Assembly: GCA_965220985.1 (NCBI GenBank)
Contig: OZ244854.1
Span: forward strand, 496,001-560,000
From: JAPPHA01 sp965220985
GTDB lineage: Bacteria; Pseudomonadota; Alphaproteobacteria; Rhodobacterales; Rhodobacteraceae
Length of the DNA: 64,000 bases
Direction: 5' to 3'
In this document: piece by piece, positions 9,441 through 18,079 of the stretch
Layout of the letters: every line of letters starts with the position of its first letter
Numbering within the stretch: position 1 is the first letter of the stretch
Position numbers and translations under genes: made by a program
The notes under the pieces: generated by a model
The model's database searches: none
Told to the model about the DNA's origin: nothing
Seen by the model: only the letters and a program-made list of their open reading frames with translations

Positions 9441-10484
9441 CTACTTCACGAAGCTGATCGTTCTGCGGTTTGTCGACAGAACGACGGCGACGATGACAAG
9501 CACGCCGAGCACCCCGTCCTGCAACCAGTTGGGCAGGCCGATGACAACCATTCCGTTGTTGATCACGTTGACGATCAGAACGCCGACGAGGGTGTTCCAG
9601 ACCCCGCCGATGCCACCCCACAACGCGGTCCCGCCCACCACGACCGCCGTGATCGAGATGAACATGAAGTTGTTGCCCGTTGCGGTCTCGGCGATCCCGA
9701 TGCGGCCAACGGCCATCAGGGCGCCGAGCGAAAAGAAGATCCCCGCAAGCGTGAAACCCAGTATTCGAACGCGCGACACGTTGAGGCCGCTTGCCTCGGC
9801 GAGTTCCTCGCCGCCACCGACAGCGTAGAAGTTGCGCCCCAGCGTGGTGCGCGACTGGATGAACCAAGCCACGAGCAGCGCCAGGAGCGCGACGTAGCAC
9901 ATGAGCGGGAAGTTCAGCCACCGGACCGTCAGAAGGGAACGGAACAGTTCGTCCTCGACTCGGATTCGATCGCCGCCGGTCAGCAGAAGCGCGAAGCCGG
10001 TTCCGACAAACCCCATGGCAAGCGACGCCATGAATGACGGAATCTTCATGCGGACGTGGATGACCCCGTTGATGAATCCGATGACCGCGCCGACCAGCAT
10101 CGCCAGAGGAATCGCGATCCACGCCCAGCTGGCGAGCGTTCCGCCCAACCCGATGAAGACAAAGGCAAAGATCACGGCGCTGACCGAGACGTTTCCTTCC
10201 ATCGAGAGATCGATCGATCCCATGATGATGATGAAGGTCACGCCGGTTGCGACCATCAGCGCCGGAGTTGCGGCAACCGCGATGCGCGATGCGTTGCGGA
10301 TCGAGAAGAACCGCGAATCGAGCAGATAGATGTGGGACTTTCCCTCCCTGAAATCTTCAAGCCACTCGAAGATCGGAAAGAAAAGCACAAGAAACAGGAG
10401 CACGAGGACCGGCGCCCAGCGGATCAGGCGTTCGCGTGTCAGGAACGATGGAAGACTGACCCCTTGTGCCGCCAGTTCGGTCAT
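9441..10484 (-). CDS. CUT2 sugar ABC transporter permease (RbsC-like)
   Basis: This 347-residue membrane protein is the second RbsC-type permease of the operon. It has a longer N-terminus and the family motif FIIIMGSIDLSMEGNVSVSA, followed by VVVGGTALWGGIGGV near the C-terminus. It is encoded between the binding protein and the ATPase. The 102 bases separating it from the binding-protein gene contain a strong hairpin, and only eight bases separate it from the ATPase gene. Confidence 0.92.
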   Translation of the reverse strand: MTELAAQGVSLPSFLTRERLIRWAPVLVLLFLVLFFPIFEWLEDFREGKSHIYLLDSRFFSIRNASRIAVAATPALMVATGVTFIIIMGSIDLSMEGNVSVSAVIFAFVFIGLGGTLASWAWIAIPLAMLVGAVIGFINGVIHVRMKIPSFMASLAMGFVGTGFALLLTGGDRIRVEDELFRSLLTVRWLNFPLMCYVALLALLVAWFIQSRTTLGRNFYAVGGGEELAEASGLNVSRVRILGFTLAGIFFSLGALMAVGRIGIAETATGNNFMFISITAVVVGGTALWGGIGGVWNTLVGVLIVNVINNGMVVIGLPNWLQDGVLGVLVIVAVVLSTNRRTISFVK

Positions 10485-10548
10485 GTCTCACCCCTCGCCG
10501 AGACTCCTGTCGGCATCATCAAACACGAAATTGGCAGAACAGGAAAGG

Positions 10549-10575
10549 GGCGCGGCCGAGGATTCCGGCCGCGCC
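10549..10575 (-). terminator. intercistronic hairpin after CUT2 binding-protein gene
   Basis: A perfect 10-bp inverted repeat with arms at 10549-10558 and 10566-10575 encloses a seven-base loop. It lies just after the stop codon of the binding-protein gene and before the permease gene. The run of Ts is on the plus strand, so in the minus-strand transcript this is more likely an mRNA-stabilising or partly attenuating hairpin than a full terminator. Confidence 0.7.
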
Positions 10576-10586
10576 TTTTGCGAATG

Positions 10587-11696
10587 TCACTTATACATGA
10601 TCTGACCATTGGACGGACCCCAGAAGTCGGTCCAGTCGTAGGTCGGAACATTGTCGAGATAGTTCGCCTTGAACTCGCGCGCGTCGGCCGGCGTCACGAA
10701 GATCGTCGGACCGTAGAACTCGCGATGTTCATGCGGCTCCTCGGAAGGTTTGAAGGTTCCGATTGCGGCATGATAGGCCAGTGCGGCCGTGATGCCACCA
10801 CCCCAGTGCGGGTTGGTGAAAACCGTTGCGAGGATGCGGCCTTCGGCGACCAGATCCACGGCCTGCGGGTTGCCATCATAGGTCACGATCGGGATGTCCA
10901 TGCCCTCGGCCCGAAGAGCTTCCAGCACGCCGTAGCCGATGGTATCATTGGCACAGTGAACGCCGGTGATCTCGTCACCGTAGCGGGTGATGAACCCGGC
11001 CATGATCTGGTTGGCCTTCTGCGTGTCCCAGTCGGCTGGCTGCGCATCGAGAAGCTCGACGTCCGGGTAGTCCTTGAGTGCGTTCTTGAGTCCATCCAGA
11101 CGCTCGATTGCCGGATTGTTGGACGCGATGCCACCCAGGTGAACGACGCCGCCCTTGCCGCCCATGGCTTCAAGAAGAATGCGTGCCGTCTGTTCGGCAG
11201 GACCTTCGTCGGACCAGCTCATGTGGGAGACGTAGTTGTCTCCGAAATCCCAAGGATGCAGATCATCGGTCTTGTTCCACAGCGTGGACACGTAGGCACC
11301 GGCATCGACGCAGGCCTCGACGACCGGGCGCGCGTTCGGCGCATCGTTGGTGTCGATCGCGAGAGCCAGTTCGCCATTGGTCTTGGCCAGGAGCGCCTTG
11401 ACGTCAGCCAGCGATTTTTCGGACGATCCCTCGTTGATGAGGTGCGTCAGGAATTCCTTCGACTTGCCGAGGCTTTCGACGAAGGCCTCGCCGCCGGAGA
11501 CGATTTCGTTCCAGTAGGGGTTGGTGCGATTGCGGTAGGACCACGCGATCGTCGGGTCCGCATATGTCGCCGCCTGTACGGGCGACGGCCCGAACATCTT
11601 CATCGCCGCGGCGCCGGAGATGCCGTAGGCGGATGCGAGCAGGAAATTGCGGCGAGACAGCATTTCCGCTTCGATGAATTTCTTGATGAATGACAT
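10587..11696 (-). CDS. CUT2 sugar ABC transporter substrate-binding protein, Tat-type signal
   Basis: This 369-residue periplasmic binding protein is of the RbsB/Peripla_BP_4 type. The N-terminus carries SRRNFLL followed by a hydrophobic stretch, a twin-arginine signal rather than a plain Sec signal; the mature part would begin near ATYADP. Ligand-binding regions such as AIDTNDAPNARPVVEAC, CANDTIGYGVLEAL and TYDGNPQAV fit the two-lobe fold. The start at 11696 has a strong GGGAGGAC about four bases upstream. It is the first gene of the operon running down to 3750 and is divergent from the CUT1 operon. The ligand is unknown. Confidence 0.92.
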   Translation of the reverse strand: MSFIKKFIEAEMLSRRNFLLASAYGISGAAAMKMFGPSPVQAATYADPTIAWSYRNRTNPYWNEIVSGGEAFVESLGKSKEFLTHLINEGSSEKSLADVKALLAKTNGELALAIDTNDAPNARPVVEACVDAGAYVSTLWNKTDDLHPWDFGDNYVSHMSWSDEGPAEQTARILLEAMGGKGGVVHLGGIASNNPAIERLDGLKNALKDYPDVELLDAQPADWDTQKANQIMAGFITRYGDEITGVHCANDTIGYGVLEALRAEGMDIPIVTYDGNPQAVDLVAEGRILATVFTNPHWGGGITAALAYHAAIGTFKPSEEPHEHREFYGPTIFVTPADAREFKANYLDNVPTYDWTDFWGPSNGQIMYK

Positions 11697-11814
11697 TCTT
11701 GTCCTCCCATTCGTGATGTCGGTCGACGAGACCTGTCAGATGTCAGGCCGCCTGCCGATTGATCTTTGATACCGTGCAAGGGTCCAATTGCAGCCCAGCG
11801 GGCCTTAATGCACC

Positions 11815-11896
11815 AACTAGTTACTTACGATTCACATTCGTGTCAAGCCGTCTGATCCGAACACTCAGCTTGATTTTTCGGTAACTGTCTGGTTAC
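11815..11896. promoter_or_regulatory. repeated CTRGTTAC elements between the divergent ABC operons
   Basis: The 241-base divergent intergenic region contains CTAGTTAC at 11817-11824, inside the palindrome AACTAGTT at 11815-11822. It also contains CTGGTTAC at 11889-11896, inside the inverted repeat GTAAC-N6-GTTAC at 11881-11896. The two elements lie 72 bases apart in the same orientation. They look like binding sites for one regulator controlling both operons. No regulator gene is adjacent, so this is inference from symmetry and position. Confidence 0.4.
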
Positions 11897-11937
11897 ATGT
11901 CTCGGAAGTGATGATCTTTGAGGGGAGGAAGAAAATC

Positions 11938-13194
11938 ATGTTCAAACTGACGACAAAATTGCTGGGCGTCGCGGCCGCCGTGTCGCTTTCAGCCACGTCA
12001 ATCACCGCCGAGGGTCGCCTCGACATTCTTCACTGGTGGACCTCGGGCGGCGAGCTCGAAGGCATCAAGCTCCTTCGCAAGAACGTGGAGGCGCAAGGTA
12101 TCGAGTGGATCGACGCGGCGTCTGCCGGCGGAGCGGGAACCAATGCCCGAACTGTGTTCAGATCGAGGATTTCGGCCGGTGACCCGCCTGCGGTGATGCA
12201 GGCGCTCGGCACGGAGGTCAACGAGTGGGCCGAACAGGGAGTCCTTGGCGATCTGTCCGCTGTTGCGGCCGACGAAGGTTGGCTCGACGTCATTCCCGGA
12301 CCGCTGCAGGAGTTCGTCAACATCGACGGCAGCGTTGTCTCGGTCCCTGCCGTCTGGTCGCAGATCAACTGGGTCTACGGTAACAAGGCCCTGTTCGACA
12401 CCCACGGCATTGCCCCGCCTGCAACCTGGGCCGAACTTGAAGCTGCCGCCGAGGCCTTCAAGGCCGCGGGTGTTCTCGCCATCGCGCATGGTGGTCAGCC
12501 TTGGCAGGACACCGCCGTTCTCGACGGCATTCTGGTGTCGATGGACGACCCGGACTTCTATCGGCGCGTTGCCGTCGAGCAGGATCACGACGCGCTTCGC
12601 TCCGACCAGATGATGGAAGTCATGCGTCGGGTGCGCTGGTTCTCCGAGCAGCTCGACGAAGCCAGCCCGGGCCGCGAATGGACCGATGCTCAGGCCATGG
12701 TCAAGAATGGCGAGGCGGCGATGGTCTTCATGGGCGACTGGGGCAAATCCTGGCAGATGACCTCGGGGGGCATTCCTGGCGAGGACTTCATCTGCTTCCC
12801 GACGCCCGGATCCAACGACATGTTCGTCTTTTTGGCGGACTTCTTCTTTTTCCCGAAGGTTGACGATCCCGAGCAGGCAACTGCGCAGATCGCCTTTGCG
12901 AAAGCCGTCATGGATCCGACGTTTCAGGCCGAGTTCAATCTGCTCAAGGGCGGGTTGCCCGTACGAACCGACGTGCCCGGCGATCGTTTCGACATCTGCA
13001 CCAAGGACTCGGTGGACCGGTTGAATCGGGCTGTCGCTCGTGACGGTCTCGTTCCGTCTCTCGGCTTTGCCCACGCGGTTCGCTCGGACGTCCAGGGCGT
13101 GTTCCGCGACGTGATGTCCGAGTACATCAACGACAGCGCCATGAGCGCCGAGGATGCAATCGAGCGTCTGATCGACGATCTCGATCTGCTCTGA
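11938..13194 (+). CDS. CUT1 carbohydrate ABC transporter substrate-binding protein
   Basis: This 418-residue extracellular solute-binding protein (family 1) has a Sec signal peptide, LLGVAAAVSLSATSITAEG. The mature part begins with LDILHWWTSGGELEG, typical of glucose/mannose-type binding proteins of CUT1 importers. I chose the ATG at 11938 because GGGGAGGAAG lies eight to ten bases upstream. An ATG at 11908 would add residues before the signal peptide. It is the first gene of the plus-strand operon ending at 16971. Confidence 0.93.
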   Translation: MFKLTTKLLGVAAAVSLSATSITAEGRLDILHWWTSGGELEGIKLLRKNVEAQGIEWIDAASAGGAGTNARTVFRSRISAGDPPAVMQALGTEVNEWAEQGVLGDLSAVAADEGWLDVIPGPLQEFVNIDGSVVSVPAVWSQINWVYGNKALFDTHGIAPPATWAELEAAAEAFKAAGVLAIAHGGQPWQDTAVLDGILVSMDDPDFYRRVAVEQDHDALRSDQMMEVMRRVRWFSEQLDEASPGREWTDAQAMVKNGEAAMVFMGDWGKSWQMTSGGIPGEDFICFPTPGSNDMFVFLADFFFFPKVDDPEQATAQIAFAKAVMDPTFQAEFNLLKGGLPVRTDVPGDRFDICTKDSVDRLNRAVARDGLVPSLGFAHAVRSDVQGVFRDVMSEYINDSAMSAEDAIERLIDDLDLL

Positions 13195-13195
13195 C

Positions 13196-13217
13196 CGCCT
13201 GGCGTTGCTGCCAGGCG
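13196..13217 (+). terminator. intercistronic hairpin after CUT1 binding-protein gene
   Basis: A perfect 8-bp inverted repeat has arms CGCCTGGC at 13196-13203 and GCCAGGCG at 13210-13217 with a six-base loop. It begins right after the binding-protein stop codon and ends about 10 bases before the permease start. No T-run follows, so it probably stabilises the upstream mRNA part rather than ending transcription. Confidence 0.65.
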
Positions 13218-13227
13218 CTGCAAGAAC

Positions 13228-14130
13228 ATGAGCGCCGGAAGATCCGCGCGAGAGTGGGCACGCGACAACGTTTCGCAGCTCGTTCTCGCGCCAACCGGAC
13301 TTTTGGCGCTCGTTTTCATTTACGGCTTCATCATCCTCACCGTCTATCTGTCGATGAGCGAAAGCCGCATTCTGCCGGACTACACCTTTGTCGGGTTCGA
13401 GCAGTGGGATCGACTGTGGCGGTCGCGTCGCTGGTGGATCGCGCTCACCAATCTTCTGGTGTTCGGGGGCCTCTTCATCGGGATTGCCACTGCCATCGGG
13501 CTGGCTCTCGCGATCTTCCTTGATCAGAGGATCCGCGGAGAAGGCGCCATTCGCGCGATCTACCTCTACCCGATGGCACTGAGCTTCATCGTCACCGGCA
13601 CCGCGTGGAAATGGATTCTCAACCCGCAGCTCGGCCTCGAGAGGGTCGTGCACCAGATCGGGTGGACCGGTTTCGAGTTCAACTGGCTGGTCCAGAAGGA
13701 AACCGCGATCTTCACCGTGGTTCTCGCCGCCGTCTGGCAGTCGTCCGGATTTGTCATGGCGATCTTTCTCGCAGCGCTTCGCGGCATCGATCCCTCGATC
13801 ATGCAATCCGCCATGGTCGACGGCGCGTCGGCATTCAGAATCTACTGGCGGATCATTCTTCCGCAGCTTCGGCCGGCCATCTTCACCGCGATCGTTCTGC
13901 TTTTGCACATGGCCATCAAGAGCTTCGATCTGGTCATTGCGCTGACCAACGGCGGCCCCGGAAACGCGACGGATCTGCCTGCGACCTTCATGTACGCATT
14001 CGCCTTCGAGCGTTCGCGGCTCGCGATCGGGGCGGCCTCGGCCACAATGATGCTCTTCACGGTCGTCGCCGTGATCGTGCCGTATCTCTATGCCGAACTG
14101 CGGGTCCAGGCTCGCAACCGGGGATATTGA
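13228..14130 (+). CDS. CUT1 sugar ABC transporter permease (MalF-like)
   Basis: This 300-residue inner-membrane protein has about six hydrophobic segments and the BPD_transp_1 EAA-like loop DPSIMQSAMVDGASAFRIYW followed by RIILPQLRP. It pairs with the next permease to form the channel. The ATG at 13228 follows the hairpin; translation is presumably directed from CGCTGCAAGAAC upstream. The next permease begins one base after its stop codon. Confidence 0.93.
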   Translation: MSAGRSAREWARDNVSQLVLAPTGLLALVFIYGFIILTVYLSMSESRILPDYTFVGFEQWDRLWRSRRWWIALTNLLVFGGLFIGIATAIGLALAIFLDQRIRGEGAIRAIYLYPMALSFIVTGTAWKWILNPQLGLERVVHQIGWTGFEFNWLVQKETAIFTVVLAAVWQSSGFVMAIFLAALRGIDPSIMQSAMVDGASAFRIYWRIILPQLRPAIFTAIVLLLHMAIKSFDLVIALTNGGPGNATDLPATFMYAFAFERSRLAIGAASATMMLFTVVAVIVPYLYAELRVQARNRGY

Positions 14131-14131
14131 G

Positions 14132-15016
14132 ATGGTCGGGGACACTGTCCGCGCGCAGGAGCGCCCCATCGACCGGCTGATGCGCCTGTCGGTCTATGCC
14201 CTGCTCATTCTCATGGCAGGATTCTACCTCTCGCCGCTCTACGTGATGGTGACCACGTCGCTCAAGACAATGCCCGAGATCGAGAGCGGCAACCTCATGG
14301 CGTGGCCCCGCGAGGTCACCATGTCGGCTTGGAACGAAGCGTGGAATGTCGCCTGCATCGGAACCGACTGCAGAGGCATGGCGCCGTTCCTGCTCAATTC
14401 GCTTGCGGCTTCGCTGCCCGCAACCGTCATTCCGACCCTCATCGGCGCGCTCAACGGCTACGCGCTGTCGCTTTGGCGGTTCCGGGGATCGGAGGTGTTC
14501 TTCGGGCTGCTGCTGTTCGGGGCCTTCATCCCCTACCAGATCGTGCTCCTGCCGATGGCCCAGTTCTTGGGGTTCATGGGGTGGTCGTCCTCCACGTGGG
14601 GCCTCGCCTTCGTCTACTCGGTCTACGGACTGCCGTTCACGACGCTGTTCTTTCGCAATTTCTTTGCGTCTTTCCCCGAGGATCTGGTCAACGCCGCACG
14701 CGTCGACGGGATCGGCTTCTTTCGGTTTTTCTGGCGGGTCGCGCTTCCGGTCTCCGTGCCCATCGTCGTCGTCAGCGTGATCTGGCAGTTCACCAACACG
14801 TGGAACGACTTCCTGTTTGCGGCGTCCTACACCGATGCCGACAGCGCCACGGTGATGGTGGCGCTCAACAACTTCGTGCAGGTTGCAACCGGGGTGAAGC
14901 GCTACAACGTGGACATGGCGGCGGCGATTCTGGCCGGGCTGCCGACGATTCTCGTTTATGTCATCGCAGGTCGCTTCCTGCTCCGCGGTCTCATGGCCGG
15001 CGCGATCAAGGGTTAG
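14132..15016 (+). CDS. CUT1 sugar ABC transporter permease (MalG-like)
   Basis: This 294-residue membrane protein has the MalG-type features: an N-terminal segment ending in LSPLYVMVTTSLKT, the EAA loop LVNAARVDGIGFFRFFWRVA, and the C-terminal LLRGLMAGAIKG. The frame is open further upstream, but the ATG at 14132 sits directly after the previous stop codon and gives a normal length. It is coupled to the ATPase gene three bases downstream. Confidence 0.93.
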   Translation: MVGDTVRAQERPIDRLMRLSVYALLILMAGFYLSPLYVMVTTSLKTMPEIESGNLMAWPREVTMSAWNEAWNVACIGTDCRGMAPFLLNSLAASLPATVIPTLIGALNGYALSLWRFRGSEVFFGLLLFGAFIPYQIVLLPMAQFLGFMGWSSSTWGLAFVYSVYGLPFTTLFFRNFFASFPEDLVNAARVDGIGFFRFFWRVALPVSVPIVVVSVIWQFTNTWNDFLFAASYTDADSATVMVALNNFVQVATGVKRYNVDMAAAILAGLPTILVYVIAGRFLLRGLMAGAIKG

Positions 15017-15019
15017 GTC

Positions 15020-16120
15020 ATGGGCACGCTTTCCATTCGCAACCTGAACAAGTTCTTCGGCGCGCATCATGTCCTCAAGGACATTTCGATCGAGGCGGAT
15101 CAGGGCGAGTTCCTGGTTCTGGTCGGACCGTCGGGTTGCGGAAAGTCCACCTTGCTCGCAACCATCGCGGGCCTTCAGTCGGCCGATTCGGGCGACATCT
15201 TCATCGACGGCAAGGACGTGTCGCGCAAACCGCCCAAGGATCGCGATGTCGCGATGGTCTTTCAGACCTACGCGCTCTACCCGAACCTCACGGTCGCGGA
15301 GAACATCGCCTTTCCGCTCGAGGCTCGCGGCGTTCCAAAACGGAAGCGAAAGGAGGCCGTCGAACGGGTCGCTTCGATCCTTCACATCGAGACCCTGCTG
15401 GACCGCCGCCCAAGACAGCTCTCGGGTGGACAGCGCCAGAGGGTCGCCATGGGCCGCGCTCTTGTTCGCCAGCCCGAAATCTTCCTGTTTGACGAGCCGC
15501 TGTCCAATCTTGACGCGAAGCTTCGCGTCGTGATGCGCACGGAAATCAAGAAGCTGCATCAGAGCCTTGGCACAACGATGGTCTACGTCACCCACGACCA
15601 GATCGAGGCCATGACTCTCGCGAGTCGGATCGTGGTGATGCACGACGGTCTGGTGCAGCAGATCGGGACCCCGACAGAAGTCTACGATCGTCCGATGAAC
15701 CGCTTCATCGCCGGATTCATGGGGTCTCCGGCGATGAATTTCCTGACGGGAACCATGGTCGAAGACGGCGTCAGCATCATGCGCCCTGACGGCGGGGAGG
15801 CGTTCATCCCTATCGACCGGTTCACCGAATCGGGTCATCCGGTCGTCCTTGGAATTCGCCCCGAAGCCATCTCTGACACGCCCTTCGCGGATGGGGAGCC
15901 AGTGACGAAGATGAACTGGCCGGTCGATCTGCTCGAACCCACCGGCGCGGACACGATCGGCATACTTGCCCGGCAATCGCCGGACGAGGACATCGTCGCG
16001 CGCCTGTCGCCCAAGACGTCCGTCGTGGCGGGCGAAGTGGCCGAACTGTTTCTCAATCTCTCGGGCCTCTGTGCCTTCGACCCTGAAACCGGCGCTGCCT
16101 TGTGGCAAGCCACAAATTGA
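15020..16120 (+). CDS. CUT1 sugar ABC transporter ATP-binding protein (UgpC/MsmK-like)
   Basis: This 366-residue ABC ATPase has Walker A GPSGCGKST, the Q-loop MVFQTYALYPNL, signature LSGGQRQRVAMGRAL, Walker B IFLFDEPLSNLD and the His switch VTHDQ. A C-terminal TOBE-like regulatory domain covers about residues 240-366. It energises the two preceding permeases. Confidence 0.95.
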   Translation: MGTLSIRNLNKFFGAHHVLKDISIEADQGEFLVLVGPSGCGKSTLLATIAGLQSADSGDIFIDGKDVSRKPPKDRDVAMVFQTYALYPNLTVAENIAFPLEARGVPKRKRKEAVERVASILHIETLLDRRPRQLSGGQRQRVAMGRALVRQPEIFLFDEPLSNLDAKLRVVMRTEIKKLHQSLGTTMVYVTHDQIEAMTLASRIVVMHDGLVQQIGTPTEVYDRPMNRFIAGFMGSPAMNFLTGTMVEDGVSIMRPDGGEAFIPIDRFTESGHPVVLGIRPEAISDTPFADGEPVTKMNWPVDLLEPTGADTIGILARQSPDEDIVARLSPKTSVVAGEVAELFLNLSGLCAFDPETGAALWQATN

Positions 16121-16135
16121 CGAAAGGACCACCAA

Positions 16136-16459
16136 ATGCCGGAAAACAGTCTTCTGAGGCATGTTGTCATGCTTGGCTTCAAGGACGAAACGACACCTGA
16201 CGAGGTTGCCGAACTGGTCAGGCGCTTTGCCGCCCTGAGGGACAAGGTCCCGGGCATCGAAGCGTTCGAGTGTGGCGAAAACAATTCGACCGAAGGGCTC
16301 GCGCACGGGCTGTCGCATTGCTTCCTGTTGAGCTTTGCGACGGAAGCGGCACGCGACGCCTACCTGCCGCACCCGGACCATGTCGCCTTCGCAGAGTGGA
16401 CGAAGCAGTACGTTCAGTCCGTCACGGTACTGGACTACTGGGCGGAGTCGAAGCCATGA
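16136..16459 (+). CDS. Dabb-family (stress-responsive A/B barrel) protein
   Basis: This 107-residue protein has the dimeric alpha/beta barrel Dabb pattern: LRHVVMLGFKDETTPDEVAEL at the start, then a central VPGIEAFECGENNS and a His-rich C-terminal part PHPDHVAFAEW. Such proteins may be small cofactor-free enzymes or stress proteins. It lies 15 bases after the ATPase gene and overlaps the next gene by four bases (ATGA), so it is translated with the importer and probably acts on the imported compound or its metabolite. Confidence 0.85.
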   Translation: MPENSLLRHVVMLGFKDETTPDEVAELVRRFAALRDKVPGIEAFECGENNSTEGLAHGLSHCFLLSFATEAARDAYLPHPDHVAFAEWTKQYVQSVTVLDYWAESKP

Positions 16460-16971
16460 CCGCGCCAGCGCTCTCGCGTGGTGTTCATCACGTGGGCATC
16501 ACTGTTCCCGACATGGACGAGGCTGTCGGGTTCTTCGAGGCCATGTTCGGCTGCGTGAAGATCGTGAGCACGGGTCGTTTCGACGTGGACGAGGACTTCA
16601 TGGAGCACTCCTTGGGCGCCAAGCGAAGTTCTTCACTCGAGGATCTCGTGTTTCTTCGCTGCGGCGACGGCACCAACATCGAACTTCTCCAATACAGCGG
16701 GGACGACGATGAGGGCGGGTATCGCAGACCGAGCCAGGTCGGCGCGTTTCACGTGGCGTTTCAGGTCGATGACGCCAAGGCAGCGGGCGAACGCCTGCGG
16801 GCGCTCGGTGTCGAACTTCTCGAAGGGCCTGCATACATCGATGACGGTCCGTTTGCCGGCTTGACCTGGGGGTACGTCAAGGCGCCATGGGGCCTGTTCG
16901 TGGAGCTGTTCAGCTACGACTCGCTCGCCTTTGAAGCGGATGCGAAACAGGGGCTTTTCCGACCGGGCTGA
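16456..16971 (+). CDS. VOC-family protein (glyoxalase/bleomycin-resistance fold)
   Basis: This 171-residue vicinal-oxygen-chelate protein has two beta-alpha-beta-beta-beta modules. The likely metal ligands are His12 in HHVGITVPD, Glu76 in NIELLQY, His99 in AFHVAFQV and Glu150 in LFVELFSY. That complete set suggests a metal enzyme such as an epimerase, glyoxalase or dioxygenase rather than a binding protein. The ATG at 16456 overlaps the preceding stop codon as ATGA. As last gene of the CUT1 operon it probably processes the imported substrate. Confidence 0.88.
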   Translation: MTAPALSRGVHHVGITVPDMDEAVGFFEAMFGCVKIVSTGRFDVDEDFMEHSLGAKRSSSLEDLVFLRCGDGTNIELLQYSGDDDEGGYRRPSQVGAFHVAFQVDDAKAAGERLRALGVELLEGPAYIDDGPFAGLTWGYVKAPWGLFVELFSYDSLAFEADAKQGLFRPG

Positions 16972-17008
16972 CTTTGGCCGGGATTGACGAGCAGCACCGC
17001 CAGCTCTT

Positions 17009-18079
17009 CTACGCCTTGCGCTTCGCATTGCGCGCAAGCCAGTCATCGACCCGCTCGACAATGCGGTCGATTGCCGCGAGGCTGCGGCCGCGACCCGCTC
17101 CGATCGTCTGAACAAGACGATCAACCCTTTCGATCTGCGGAGCGCCCGCCGCGAGTGCCCTTGCAGCAGATGACGAGGTGACGAGCGACTGCGCTGCCTG
17201 GGCGTATTTTTCGAACGGCACCGAGTCCGCCGCATCTGCACCAAGCGACTTGCAAAGCTCGGACACCCATTCGTAGATTTCGCGTGACTCGTCGAGGTCG
17301 CCATGCACCGCATCACGGATCGGCTGCATTTGATCTGCTCCGACACAGCGATAGTTGCCCGCAATCAGCATGCTCCATTTGGCCATCGGAACGAACAGTG
17401 AGTCATGAACCCTGAGCTTGACAGGCACTTCGATCACACCATCGGGGAGTTGGTATCGGGCCGCCTGGATGTCCGCCTCGAGCTGGCGGAGCATCCGCGT
17501 GTGCTCTTCTGCATGGAAACGAGCGGCCTTGAAGTTGGTCGGGAGTCGCACCTGAAGCAGGTTGAGCGGCTGATCGGGTGGGCGAAACGCCTGCGGGTCT
17601 GGACTGCACAGGGTCATGAGTTCTGGATCTAGAGAATCCCAGACCGTGGCATCGGCGTAGCAGTCTCGACAGGCTTCGATGTCGAGATCGGGAATGCGCT
17701 TCAGATACGGCAATGGCGGCATGTTCATGATCGACATGCAAGGTCTGGCATGATCACTGATCCGACCAAGAAGGTTTCGAATGCTCTCGTGACGATATTG
17801 CGGCTCCTGCATCGCCAGCACGACGAGATCGAAATCCTCGGGGCATGCGTCATCCGGGCCCAGCGCCGTCACGGAACCGTCAAGATCCCCTGACCGGATC
17901 TCGACCAGCCCTTCGCGCCCCCGAATGGGAAACTTGACGATCACCCCTTCGGCGTTGATCAACTCCGCCTCCTCGGGCAGGCAAACGAGGCAAACGGAAT
18001 GTCCCGCCATGGAGAGTTTGACAGCGAGGAGCGACCCGTAGGAGGCACCGAGGATCAGGACCTTGTACCGCTTTGACAT
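17009..18079 (-). CDS. ketopantoate reductase-like (ApbA/PanE N-domain) protein
   Basis: This 356-residue protein has an N-terminal Rossmann fold, VLILGASYGSLLAVKLSMAG (G11-S16 dinucleotide loop), like ApbA/PanE and related opine or octopine-type dehydrogenases. The C-terminal domain is helical and does not clearly match PanE. The true substrate is unknown and the gene is probably not pantothenate-pathway panE. I chose the ATG at 18079, with GAGGAG six bases upstream; an in-frame TTG lies at 18085. It converges on the CUT1 operon and has no clear operon partner. Confidence 0.7.
   Translation of the reverse strand: MSKRYKVLILGASYGSLLAVKLSMAGHSVCLVCLPEEAELINAEGVIVKFPIRGREGLVEIRSGDLDGSVTALGPDDACPEDFDLVVLAMQEPQYRHESIRNLLGRISDHARPCMSIMNMPPLPYLKRIPDLDIEACRDCYADATVWDSLDPELMTLCSPDPQAFRPPDQPLNLLQVRLPTNFKAARFHAEEHTRMLRQLEADIQAARYQLPDGVIEVPVKLRVHDSLFVPMAKWSMLIAGNYRCVGADQMQPIRDAVHGDLDESREIYEWVSELCKSLGADAADSVPFEKYAQAAQSLVTSSSAARALAAGAPQIERVDRLVQTIGAGRGRSLAAIDRIVERVDDWLARNAKRKA

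Noticed and set aside
10056..11693. 545-codon plus-strand frame opposite the CUT2 permease and binding-protein genes
   Set aside because: It overlaps two well-supported genes, has no family features and reads as a codon-bias shadow.
11998..16381. Long open frames antisense to the CUT1 operon (723 and 774 codons on the minus strand)
   Set aside because: They have shadow-like composition (rich in Arg, Asp, His, Gln, Glu), no ribosome-binding site and no domains. They arise from the codon bias of the high-GC genes on the plus strand.
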